Both the position numbers and the translations under genes were made by a program. 64,000 nucleotides of DNA. It comes from Gordonia tangerina (lineage in GTDB: Bacteria > Actinomycetota > Actinomycetes > Mycobacteriales > Mycobacteriaceae). The notes under the pieces are model-generated. The model was not told the DNA's origin, did no database searches, and was given only the letters and a program-made list of their open reading frames with translations. The stretch lies in contig NZ_JAKGCU010000024.1 in the NCBI RefSeq assembly GCF_021556435.1, positions 1 to 64,000 of the forward strand. The letters are read 5' to 3'. Below are positions 35,125 through 43,455 of this stretch, piece by piece; position 1 is the first letter of the stretch; each line of letters begins with the position of its first letter.

Positions 35125-36363
35125 TCACTTCCGGGGCGCAGCGAACTGCGGGTAATCGATTTTCAGACCACCAATGGCCTTCTCCGCCTGGTCGGAGAGG
35201 TCTTTGACACCGCTTGCGACGGTGTCGCGGGCGGTCTGGGCCAGCGCGCCAGCGGCCTGATACGGGCTGTCGGCCTGCTCGTGGCTGATGTGGATCGGAG
35301 CAGTGACACCGCCGAGCTGGGCGGTGGCGTCGACATCGCCGCTCTTGTTGACGACGTAGTCGACCGTGCCGTTGCCCGGCAGCCCGGTGGCGTCGAGGTG
35401 CAGTTCGTACTGATTGGCCTCAGGGTGCGGGGGTGCCGGCTTCGATTTGCTGGGGTCCTCGTTGGTCGGGCCGATCGGCGCGTTCGGGTCGCCGCCGGGA
35501 TCGCCTGCGCCCACGGCATATCCGATGGCGCCGCCCAGTGCTCCGCCGCCGAGTGCACCCAGTGCCGCACCGGCAGCAGCCCCGCCGACCACGCCTACAC
35601 CGGTTCCCACGCCGAATCCGATCAGTGCTCCTGGTCCGGCTAGAGCTGTGGCGCCGGCCGCGCTTCCCGGTCCCGGAGCGACCACGGTCCCGCCTACCCC
35701 ACCGAGGATGGCGCCGGTGATCGCGCCCACCGCGCTGCCCACACCGGCACCGACTACGCCGCCGGCGACCGCAGTTGGGATGCCCAGGGCGATCGCCCCG
35801 GCCGTGCCACCGACAAGGATGCCGACCGTCGTGGAGGCGGCGGTACGGGCGGCCTGGTCTTTGGGGTAGCCGATCGATTCGTAGTAGGTCGCGACCCGAG
35901 CCTCGATCGTGGCTGCCTGCCCATTCAGGTTGCGGGCGTCGGCATCAGAGATGACGCCCTGCGGAAAACGCAGGTTACCCAGCTTGATCACGCCCGGGCG
36001 CGGCAAGACTGGATTGACCGGCTTCACTTGGCGCGGCGCGCTCAACTGGGGTGGGATCGGGTTGTACGGCCCGGAGTACACCGGCGGGGTGTAGCCCGAG
36101 GTGCCCTCATACACGGGCGGCGCGTCGTAGGTCGGGGCCGGAATGATACTCGGACCCGACTGCGGTGCGACCGGAGCCGGAGCCGGAGCCGGGGCTGGGG
36201 TGGCTGGTGCCGTGCCGGGAGCCGTGTCGGTCGACGGTGGTGCCGAGCCAGGCGGGGCCGCCACGGCCTGCCCTGCGACGCCCGCGGCAATCGTGGCCGC
36301 AGCGATCGCGGCCACCGCCGCGGTCGTCACTCGGTGGTGGGTATGAGCGTGATGCTGGCACAC
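35125..36363 (-). CDS. secreted glycine-zipper envelope protein
   Basis: The protein has 412 residues from the GTG at 36363 (GAGAGAG upstream). The signal peptide ends near QAVAA at about 34. A Pro/Ala-rich segment (about 35-105) follows, then a soluble part with GVISDADARNLNGQAATIEARVATYYESIGYP. About 120 residues of glycine-zipper helices come next (GGTAGAIALGIPTAVAGGVV and onwards), then a C-terminal domain. Similar proteins in mycolata are annotated 'insoluble domain protein'. The zipper could insert in a membrane, for example the mycomembrane, as a transfer pore (inference). Confidence 0.75.
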   Translation of the reverse strand: MCQHHAHTHHRVTTAAVAAIAAATIAAGVAGQAVAAPPGSAPPSTDTAPGTAPATPAPAPAPAPVAPQSGPSIIPAPTYDAPPVYEGTSGYTPPVYSGPYNPIPPQLSAPRQVKPVNPVLPRPGVIKLGNLRFPQGVISDADARNLNGQAATIEARVATYYESIGYPKDQAARTAASTTVGILVGGTAGAIALGIPTAVAGGVVGAGVGSAVGAITGAILGGVGGTVVAPGPGSAAGATALAGPGALIGFGVGTGVGVVGGAAAGAALGALGGGALGGAIGYAVGAGDPGGDPNAPIGPTNEDPSKSKPAPPHPEANQYELHLDATGLPGNGTVDYVVNKSGDVDATAQLGGVTAPIHISHEQADSPYQAAGALAQTARDTVASGVKDLSDQAEKAIGGLKIDYPQFAAPRK

Positions 36364-36376
36364 AGAATGCTCTCTC

Positions 36377-37987
36377 TCAGTTGGATGCCGACGGCATGCT
36401 GGTGGAGGTGGGGGTCGCAGATCCGGCGGTGATACCGCCGGAGGGAACCCAGGACGAACCATCGCCGACCGAGCCCGGGTCGAGCGAGGTCGTCGGTGCC
36501 GATGAGGTCGACACCGGCGGCACTGACGGGCTGAACACCGACGACTCCGAGGTGCCGGAGCTGGTGTCGTAGTTGAGGACTCCGTCGGAGCGGTACGGGG
36601 TGAAGGCGTGCTCGCCGGCCGCGTCATGGGCAAGCGCAGCGAACCACTGCGCGATGTACAGTGCCGGGCTCGGTGTTGCCGGTGATACCGATGCCCGACC
36701 GTAGGATTGGTGAGTGTTGCCGGCATTCCAGTAGGAGACGAGGTTGGTCAGGTCCAACAGGTCACTGTTGGCGGTGACCTCGGTCTTCACGGCCTGGAAT
36801 GCTTCATCGGCCCACCGCGACACCGTCGATGGTGGGACAAGCTGCACCACTGCGGCGGGAATCTTGGCGGCCAGGACACCCAGCGCCGCTGCAGGATTGG
36901 CCAAACCCACGGCAGCGACCTGGGCGATAGTGTCCGGGGTGAACACGGTGCGCACCACCGTCTTCACCGCGTTGAAACCGATGGTGCCGACCTTGATCAG
37001 CGCGTTGACCGTCTCGTTGAGATCCGGCATCGGACTGCGCGGGTCCGACGCCTCGGCCAAGCGCTGTGACAGCGGCTCGGACGGCGTGTAGGACAACGAG
37101 TCGACGGTGTCGCCGGAGACATCCTCATTCACCACGTCCACCCCGGCCTTGATTGCTGTCGAGCCCAACGCAGTCGCAACCGACGCCAGCGTGGCAACCG
37201 GGTCGTCCTGATCGAGCTTGCTCGACCCGGCAAGGTTGGTGACCACATGCACGAGCGGCGATCCCGACGGTGCGTCACATGCCAAATCGCCAGGAGTGCA
37301 GAAATCGCCCACTCGGCCGTTGAGCTGCCCATAGTCCCCGACAGTGTCGGCCGTCGGCCCGATCCCGCCGCCGGTCGGCGTCGGCGCCGTGTACGCAGGA
37401 ATGTTCGCCAACGACCCCGTCACACCACCCGACAGGGATTCTGGACGGTCACTACCACCAGAAAACGTTGGCGCACCGGCCTGACGGACCGGATTGCCCA
37501 ACACAGCAACACCGGCCACCCGAGAAGCGTCGATCGGTCCCTGACCCTTACCGATCTGCTTCGCGGTCATCGACACGACCTGTGCGCCCTGGCTATACCC
37601 GGTGAGAGCGAACTGCGCCGCGTCGCACTCGTTCGCGATCTGCGTCAGCGTCGAAGACAACCGCATGACACCTTGAGCCACCGACTGCGCATACGGCATA
37701 TCGCCGCCAGCAACCGCACCACCGAACCCGGCATCATAGGGAACGGCAACATCTTCCGTCAGCGACCCGGCCAACGACGCAAGCGGCCGAGTGATCGTGC
37801 CTAGCATTCCTGACGACAGATCTGTCGATCCGCCCGCGGAAGTTTCACCCGTCCCCGGAACACCGACAACATAGAGTGGCGCGCACTCAGGCGCTGCCGC
37901 CGCCGGCCCTGGCACGGCTGTAAGGCCGGCCATCACGGCCGCCGACACCACGGCGGCCCCCACCGCAGGTAACTTTCGGAGCTTCAT
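36377..37987 (-). CDS. secreted cutinase-family esterase
   Basis: The protein has 536 residues. The signal peptide ends at about AAAA (32). The cutinase fold has LYVVGVPGTGETSAGGS, the nucleophile elbow FALTGYSQGAQVV (Ser at about 131), and Cys residues that fit the conserved disulphides (FCTPGDLACDAP). A Ser/Thr/Pro-rich tail ends the protein. Mycobacterial cutinase-like enzymes hydrolyse lipid or wax esters, including cell-envelope lipids. As the first gene of the transfer operon it could remodel the mycomembrane for conjugation (inference). Confidence 0.85.
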   Translation of the reverse strand: MKLRKLPAVGAAVVSAAVMAGLTAVPGPAAAAPECAPLYVVGVPGTGETSAGGSTDLSSGMLGTITRPLASLAGSLTEDVAVPYDAGFGGAVAGGDMPYAQSVAQGVMRLSSTLTQIANECDAAQFALTGYSQGAQVVSMTAKQIGKGQGPIDASRVAGVAVLGNPVRQAGAPTFSGGSDRPESLSGGVTGSLANIPAYTAPTPTGGGIGPTADTVGDYGQLNGRVGDFCTPGDLACDAPSGSPLVHVVTNLAGSSKLDQDDPVATLASVATALGSTAIKAGVDVVNEDVSGDTVDSLSYTPSEPLSQRLAEASDPRSPMPDLNETVNALIKVGTIGFNAVKTVVRTVFTPDTIAQVAAVGLANPAAALGVLAAKIPAAVVQLVPPSTVSRWADEAFQAVKTEVTANSDLLDLTNLVSYWNAGNTHQSYGRASVSPATPSPALYIAQWFAALAHDAAGEHAFTPYRSDGVLNYDTSSGTSESSVFSPSVPPVSTSSAPTTSLDPGSVGDGSSWVPSGGITAGSATPTSTSMPSASN

Positions 37988-37999
37988 CCTGTAGCGACT

Positions 38000-38043
38000 T
38001 TCTGCAGCTGACGATCTGAACAGCTACACCTGAAGCTGCAGAA
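38000..38043 (-). promoter_or_regulatory. inverted repeat in the leader of the transfer operon
   Basis: TTCTGCAGCT (38000-38009) pairs with AGCTGCAGAA (38034-38043), just upstream of the cutinase start at 37987 on the minus strand. It may be a leader hairpin or an operator controlling the whole transfer operon. Confidence 0.4.
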
Positions 38044-38187
38044 GACAATCAAGGAGCGCTCTTCCACGCCTCGTTGATCGGGAAAAGGGCAAGGGCCAGA
38101 GGCAGAGTTACACTCTCGAATCGCACACAAGATTTGCCCCGTTCGCCAAGCAGGGCTCAGAAGTCTCAATCGCACCATTTCCTCCGT

Positions 38188-38689
38188 CACGTCCGGATTC
38201 GCTCTAACGGGGTGCCGCTCGGAGTCGGACGTGCGCAGCCACCGCGACGGTAGACTGGGATGACTCGACTCGATGTTGCACCTGCCGCATCGAGATTGGG
38301 TATTCACAGGGGCCCGTGAACTGGGCGAGGTTGGACGGCAATCTGAGCCCCGCCCAGTTCACGTGTTCTTCATTCGCGATCTGTCCGCACGGCCTCCTTC
38401 CAGCTCGGCACCAACTCGCCCCTGCAAGCAGATGCGAGTTGGTGCCGCGAGGGAACAGGTGCGCCACGGAAAGGCTGCCATGGCCCTTCGTGTGGAAGAT
38501 GCGGGTGTTGTCACGAATGCACACGTCAGCGCCACACATTGTGCGTTCGCTCGATCCACCACGCCAGAAACCTCTCGCGACTGAACTCGCAACGTGTGCA
38601 GATCATTTGATGATCTGCACACCGTTGTGCGGTCGCGACCGAACCCGGGATTCCAGGGCTTCAGGAAGATGTCCACCCGAATGCGGGTG
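38188..38689. other. hairpin-rich non-coding region, possible replication origin or ncRNA
   Basis: The gap 37988-38920 has no convincing gene but holds a series of exact inverted repeats: CACGTCCG (38188-38195/38226-38233); CGTGAACTGGGCG (38315-38327/38351-38363); GGCACCAACTCG (38407-38418/38435-38446); GTGTGCAGATCAT (38594-38606/38610-38622, 3-base loop); and CACCCG-AATG-CGGGTG (38674-38689). Five stable stems in 500 bases beside the rep region suggest a single-strand initiation or origin site, or a long structured RNA. Confidence 0.5.
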
Positions 38690-38777
38690 CGCGTTGTGTC
38701 GACGATGGTAACACCCCCTCTCCGCCTAGGTGTGTATGGAGTACCGCGGCCGAGCGTAATCCCCTACCTAAAAGTGC

Positions 38778-38803
38778 GCAAGTTATAGACGCAAGTTATA
38801 GAC
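38778..38803. repeat. tandem 13-bp repeat upstream of the XRE regulator
   Basis: GCAAGTTATAGAC is repeated twice without spacing (38778-38790 and 38791-38803) and is flanked by AAGTG and CACTT as an outer inverted pair. It lies 117 bases before the double-HTH regulator. It could be an operator for that protein (two HTH domains, two half-sites) or a short iteron. Confidence 0.5.
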
Positions 38804-38920
38804 ACTTCGCTGCCGCGGCACATCGATCTACCGGAACAATGGCGTAAGTAGACCTTCGTCGAAGCGGCTGTGTTTCGGCGGCGCTCACGCTCCATCTTCG
38901 AGGCGAAAGGAACTAACACG

Positions 38921-39400
38921 ATGCCCCGCGCCGGTGTGCACGGTTTCTCGGCGACAGCCTTGCGCCGCACGATGAATCGGCATGGCGTGGCACCAGATGA
39001 GTTAGCGGAAATGGTCGGAATCTCGCGACAAGCGGTGTCGTCCTGGCTGACCAGCGCCACCGTTCCTAGCCCGACATCGCTCGCACGCGTGGCCGAGGCG
39101 CTCGGCGTAGACGTGTCTGACCTTGCACCCACCTTGGAAAACACTCCTACCCTAGTTGACCTCCGAGTGAGGGCGGGCCTCACGCAGACTGCGGCGGCCG
39201 GGCGTCTGAATGTAGGTCGAACCGCGCTTGGGGAAGTTGAGCGCGGTCAGCGACGCGACATGCCAGCGGGTCTCGCTGACGCAATGTGCGGCGTTTACGG
39301 AGTATCTCGAGACGAAATTGACTCGGCGTGGGACGTCGTACGTGAAGAGCGGCGCGTGGTGCTCGCCGCCCGGGCGGCGGCGCGCCGTAGCCGCAAGTAG
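38921..39400 (+). CDS. double-HTH XRE-family regulator
   Basis: The protein has 159 residues from the ATG at 38921 (GCGAAAGGAAC upstream). Two XRE-type helix-turn-helix domains are present: LRRTMNRHGVAPDELAEMVGISRQAVSSWL with TVPSPTSLARVAEALGV (about 10-70), and LRVRAGLTQTAAAGRLNVGRTALGEVERG (about 83-112). The C-terminus is basic (RAAARRSRK). It sits ahead of the replication gene and behind the tandem repeat at 38778, so it may control copy number and its own synthesis (inference). Confidence 0.8.
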   Translation: MPRAGVHGFSATALRRTMNRHGVAPDELAEMVGISRQAVSSWLTSATVPSPTSLARVAEALGVDVSDLAPTLENTPTLVDLRVRAGLTQTAAAGRLNVGRTALGEVERGQRRDMPAGLADAMCGVYGVSRDEIDSAWDVVREERRVVLAARAAARRSRK

Positions 39401-39432
39401 TTGTCGCAAACCTTTGCTGGTACACATGGGCT

Positions 39433-39723
39433 ATGGCGCAAGTTGTTGCCTTCATTCCCGGCGTGTCTCCCGCCGCTCAGTTTTCGGGTACCCATAATGG
39501 GCGCATGAGTGGAGCCACATCGCCTCGTCGGCCTGGCCGCCCGTCGAAGGGTGAGCGCGACTTGATCAAAGCCAAGGTGCCCGTTCTGCTCAAGGCCGCA
39601 GCACGTGAAAAGGCTGGTAGTCAAGGACTAGATCTAACCGAGTACATCGAGCGCTTGATCGCTCGAGATCTAGGTCTCGAGACTCCGGGGGAACAGGAGG
39701 TGCTCCTCAAGCCAGCTGTTTGA
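39433..39723 (+). CDS. small ribbon-helix-helix-like protein
   Basis: The protein has up to 96 residues. A GRPSKGERDLIKAKVPVLLKAAAREKAGSQG part then DLTEYIERLIARDLGLE is the usual strand-helix-helix order of CopG/Arc-like plasmid regulators. The first 24 residues may not be translated: an internal ATG at 39505 has a CATAAT box six bases before it, as for leaderless mRNA. It lies directly upstream of the replication gene and could repress it. A hairpin ACTCCC/GGGAGT follows at about 39780-39807. Confidence 0.6.
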   Translation: MAQVVAFIPGVSPAAQFSGTHNGRMSGATSPRRPGRPSKGERDLIKAKVPVLLKAAAREKAGSQGLDLTEYIERLIARDLGLETPGEQEVLLKPAV

Positions 39724-39827
39724 GCTTGACACCGTTCATAAAACAGAACACTCGGAGTGACCTTCTCTAGATAGACGAAACTCCCCCAGCTGCCACACCG
39801 AGGGAGTCTCAGAGACCAAGCGCCAAC

Positions 39828-41855
39828 TTGGCTCGCCCCTTGGGAGAAGATCACTCATCCTCCACGAAGGGATCAGTCTTGCCGGACTGCTCTCAGGGTA
39901 GCGCGCATCCTTCAGATGGCGCCACACCTGAACACTGCGTGTCGGATCACGACTCGGTAGCCGCGGAGTCGCGCTGGTCCGAGCTATATCGACTACTCCT
40001 TGCGCCGGGCACCCATGCCTATGCGCTCGCCCCAACAGCGCGACCGAATGAAGCTGTCAAGGTTGATAGCGGCGACGCTGCGGTACTGATGACCGAAGCT
40101 GAGCGCGTGGGCGCTGGTCGCCCTGCTTGGGCCGTGGTCGCACCTTTGCGTTCTGACCTACTTGTCCTTGACCTGGATCGTTGCAGTGACGTCATCTGGC
40201 CAGCTATACGCGACTCCGCCGCTGATGTCGGGGCTGCTGTGGCGCATCTTGCTCAATCAGGTAGTCCCGATTCCCTCCACGTAGCTCTCGCCTGTCCGAC
40301 ACCGGCCGCCGCGACCTACCTATTGCAGGTTGTGCAGCAGCTACGCGCCCACCATCTGCCGGCCCTGCCGGAAATGGCAGACGTCGACATCCGTGGGCGA
40401 AAGCCGGTTCGGCTCCCGGGAAGTCCCTCTCTCAAGAACGGCGGTGGTGCATGCGTCCCCGTTGATGCTGAGACGCTTGAGCCTATGACGGCGGTCGCCG
40501 CCGCACATCGCGCGGCCGACGCTCTCGCTACCCTGCCCAGCGCGCGGCCAACGCCAATCACTACCGCACCACCTGATGACTTTGCAGTGAGCGCAGACGC
40601 GAGCAACGCACTGCAGTGCGAAGCGCCTCGTGCATGGAGAGCGCGACAGCCGTTGTCATCGGACGACTGGCGAAGACTCAGCGACCCCGGGAAGAACGAT
40701 AGGTCGCTAGCGGCAACCAATGGCGCTTGGTGTTTATGGAAGCGCGGACTGCGGTCGTTTGCCGCAGTCCGGTGGTGGTACGAGCGCATGGCGTGTTTCG
40801 CCAAGTTTCGCGATCGCGATCTCGATGCCTGGAGAATGCGCGGTTCGCGAGGACCCGTCCGATGGGAGTCCTGCCAACGTCATTGGTACTCGATCGTGCG
40901 ACGCGCGCGATCGCATAAGCCCCCAATAGCCCTTGAAGACCAAGCGGTGATTGATGCAGTCATGGTCGAAATTTCGTACTGGCCGGAACCAGACCTGGCA
41001 GCTTACGCGGCCACGATCATTGAGGCGCGATTCGCCGACGGTCACGGTATTCACGGCCGTCCTCTGGCACGGCGCGACCTGAATGTCCTTTTGCACATCA
41101 ACGATGGCACCGCTAGCCGGATCTTGAAGCAACTAGTTCAGCGCGGACTGTTGCAGCTAGTAGAGCAGTGGCCTGCGAGCAACGCGCGGCATGCAAATCT
41201 CTATTCGCTTACCCTCCCGGACCGTGTACACCGGGGGGAAGCTGCCCATGACCTCACAACCCCCCTTGCTCGCACCACACGCCCCCACCCCCTCTGGGGA
41301 CAACTTGGCCACGCCCAGCACCAGCTCTGGCTCCAGCTGGCCCACTCCCCTACCACGCTGTTCCGCACGGCGACCCTGGCTTCCGCCACCCACCAGCCCC
41401 TCGGCGACGCCTCCCACGGAACACTGCGCCTTCTCCGCAGCCTCGAGGGCCTCGGACTCGCCGAGCGGACAGGATCCGGGAGATCCACACGGTGGTCGCT
41501 GGGAGCGGTCTCCCTCGACGATGCTGCTGAGGCGTGCGGAGCTGACCAGCGGTCTCGTGAGATCAGCGCTCGAGTCGTAGCCGAGAGGAGGTGCTGGCAT
41601 GCCGACACCCGCTCTGAACAGGCACGAAGCAAGCGCGGACTCGCCGTTTTGCGATCCAGGCTTACACACCGTGATGCAATGGTTGGCGGAGAATCGCCAG
41701 AAGACAGAGGTCAGTTGGCTCTCCTGAGTCGCTATAGACGTGCCGGGAGCTCTCCTACACCTCAGAAGTCAGGCTTACGTGGAACTACTGAGGGTGAAGA
41801 ATTCGGGCCACATGCAGGTGATCCCCTACCGCCCCGGGGTAGCGCTGCAACATAA
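39828..41855 (+). CDS. replication initiator with primase-polymerase (AEP) motifs and winged helices
   Basis: The protein has up to 675 residues. The N-terminal domain carries the three marks of archaeo-eukaryotic primases: LLVLDLDRC (Asp residues at about 115 and 117), SPDSLHVAL (His at about 151) and ADVDIRGRKPVRLPGS (Asp at about 186). Winged helices follow at about 405-450 (LARRDLNVLLHINDGTASRILKQLVQRGLL) and 530-570 (SHGTLRLLRSLEGLGLAERTGSG). The tail is basic and disordered. This layout suits a plasmid Rep that recognises its origin and primes synthesis. The start is uncertain: TTG at 39828, TTG near 39878 after GAAGGGA, or GTG near 39939. The 3' end overlaps the opposite gene by 71 bases. 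Confidence 0.7.
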   Translation: MARPLGEDHSSSTKGSVLPDCSQGSAHPSDGATPEHCVSDHDSVAAESRWSELYRLLLAPGTHAYALAPTARPNEAVKVDSGDAAVLMTEAERVGAGRPAWAVVAPLRSDLLVLDLDRCSDVIWPAIRDSAADVGAAVAHLAQSGSPDSLHVALACPTPAAATYLLQVVQQLRAHHLPALPEMADVDIRGRKPVRLPGSPSLKNGGGACVPVDAETLEPMTAVAAAHRAADALATLPSARPTPITTAPPDDFAVSADASNALQCEAPRAWRARQPLSSDDWRRLSDPGKNDRSLAATNGAWCLWKRGLRSFAAVRWWYERMACFAKFRDRDLDAWRMRGSRGPVRWESCQRHWYSIVRRARSHKPPIALEDQAVIDAVMVEISYWPEPDLAAYAATIIEARFADGHGIHGRPLARRDLNVLLHINDGTASRILKQLVQRGLLQLVEQWPASNARHANLYSLTLPDRVHRGEAAHDLTTPLARTTRPHPLWGQLGHAQHQLWLQLAHSPTTLFRTATLASATHQPLGDASHGTLRLLRSLEGLGLAERTGSGRSTRWSLGAVSLDDAAEACGADQRSREISARVVAERRCWHADTRSEQARSKRGLAVLRSRLTHRDAMVGGESPEDRGQLALLSRYRRAGSSPTPQKSGLRGTTEGEEFGPHAGDPLPPRGSAAT

Positions 41856-42846
41856 TCTTCACCCGTACCCAAGTATGCGCAGAACTCAGCAAGCGTACGC
41901 AGAGAGGCACCGTGGCACCTGTAGGACTTGAGTTGAGTGAGTGCTTGGCGCGACCGAACTTCTCATAGTCCTCTGGATGGATGAGACTGCCCGGGACCGG
42001 CGACCGGTCTGCAACGACACTGGCTACGTAGGCGGGCCGACGGGTGACCCAGTAGAACAGGCTCGGAACGAGCTTATGCGAAGCGAAGGAATCGGCTCGA
42101 TATGCGATGAGCACTACAGCGGAACGCTCCTGGTTGCAATGAGTTTCGAGTTCTGTGAGCCGCATAGCGGCCATCGGTGATACTTGTGGTCGCTCACTAT
42201 CAGTGACGTCATGGAGCAATCCACGTACGACAGCAACGGCATCAGGAGTACTGTTCTGACGCTTAGCTATCCCTCGCCAGACTCTGATGTCTGCGACGGA
42301 AGTGTCGGTCTTTCCGTTGAGAACGGTGAAGTGACCAGAGAATCGGGTGCAAGCGCCGGCACCCATCAAGAATTCAGTGAGCTCGCTGAAGGGATCGCAG
42401 TGGATCACCCTACTAAGGAGCCGACCAGGATCTCGCGGTCTGGTCGCCGCAGCCTCCGTGTCGAGTATCGAGAGCGACGACGACGTCCCATCGAGACTTA
42501 CCGTGTGACGCCCGAGGAGTTCCTGGGGATCCCAATGGACCGCAGCGACTGAGGGCTCTGGACCGACCTGACCATCAGTCCGGCCAACCCATGTCTTTAT
42601 TCCGTAGACCACTCCCCCGAACCCGACAAGCGGCACCATCAGCACCCGTCGCTGCCCTTGGCGACCAGTCACGACACGGTCGAAACCGCTGCCCGATGTG
42701 ATGACCGCATGGCACATTCCCCCAACGTCATCAATGCCTTCGGATCTCCTGAGTGTTTGGATCGAACTCCAACTGCGTGTATGTCCTTGTTGAAAGACCA
42801 CCGACATCGTTGGTGGGAAGAGTGTTTCGATCAAGTACCAACTCAC
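41785..42846 (-). CDS. Rv3651-like (PAS/GAF-like) protein
   Basis: The protein has 353 residues from the GTG at 42846, with AGGAGTGAG upstream; the frame open to 43173 has no better site. It starts with SWYLIETLFPPTMSVVF and SWSSIQTLRR and ends with a PAS-like part: LIHPEDYEKFGRAKHSLNSS and TVPLCVRLLSSAHTWVRVKIML. This resembles the Rv3651-like/DUF5593 family of mycolata, predicted ligand-sensing domains without a known output. It is convergent with rep and overlaps its last 71 bases. It may sense a metabolite; no partner is visible. Confidence 0.65.
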   Translation of the reverse strand: MSWYLIETLFPPTMSVVFQQGHTRSWSSIQTLRRSEGIDDVGGMCHAVITSGSGFDRVVTGRQGQRRVLMVPLVGFGGVVYGIKTWVGRTDGQVGPEPSVAAVHWDPQELLGRHTVSLDGTSSSLSILDTEAAATRPRDPGRLLSRVIHCDPFSELTEFLMGAGACTRFSGHFTVLNGKTDTSVADIRVWRGIAKRQNSTPDAVAVVRGLLHDVTDSERPQVSPMAAMRLTELETHCNQERSAVVLIAYRADSFASHKLVPSLFYWVTRRPAYVASVVADRSPVPGSLIHPEDYEKFGRAKHSLNSSPTGATVPLCVRLLSSAHTWVRVKIMLQRYPGAVGDHLHVARILHPQ

Positions 42847-43179
42847 AGTCTCACTCCTAATGGGCGCACGATCGTCCGAAAACGGTCCGCCATGCACATG
42901 TTGGATTTTCGGTTCCACACGTACGACAAGCGAACTCAAAGGAGGACGAAGATGTTTTTCGTAACGATCGGTCTGATGCACGAAGCGGCGTGAATGTTCC
43001 CCGCTCAGAAGTCGGCAGCGCAGTCGAGACGACGTATCGGCACACCGTGCAGACGCTGCGCCTGCACGATCCACCGTCCGGCATTGCCCAATGTCGAGCT
43101 GACCGGCAGGTGTTGCGCTGCAATCTGATCGCCTCCGCAGCATGAAGCTACGGACTGATGACGGTATGTGCATCTAACG

Positions 43180-43433
43180 TAGCTGTGCTGGCGACAGATG
43201 CTATGCTAGCTACGCATGCTAGCACAGCTTAATCGATCTAACAGGGGAGGATCGCGCTACCCTGTTGCTGGGCGAATATTCAATACGGCAGGGCGAGGAC
43301 TATTAGCTAGCGTAGCTGCACGAGCTAACGAAGCTAGCTCAGCTACCTGAGCGACCTAAGCTAAGGTAGCGTGTTGCGCTAGCGATCCATGACTAGCCGT
43401 ATTAGCTTCACTAGCAACCATTGCTAGCTATAG
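43180..43433. repeat. parS: centromere-like GCTAGC/TAGCT repeat cluster upstream of parA
   Basis: Six GCTAGC hexamers (43205, 43218, 43306, 43333, 43378, 43423) and many half-sites (TAGCT, AGCTA, CTAGC) are packed in 250 bases of lower GC directly before parA. Two more GCTAGC sites follow parB. The last repeats overlap the likely promoter (GCTATAGGG). This is the layout of a type Ib partition site bound by a ribbon-helix-helix ParB that also represses the operon. The rest of 42847-43180 shows no gene. Confidence 0.7.
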
Positions 43434-43455
43434 GGAAAGGGGGTGGCTGAAAGTT

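Noticed and set aside
38831..38858. GGAAC...CGTC match upstream of the XRE gene
   Set aside because: Spacing is one base longer than the consensus, and the gene is outside the envelope module; a chance match is likely.
42952..42993. 13-residue frame with an excellent AAAGGAGG ribosome site
   Set aside because: Too short to support as a gene; it lies antisense to the region before the Rv3651-like start. It could be a leader peptide but there is no other evidence.
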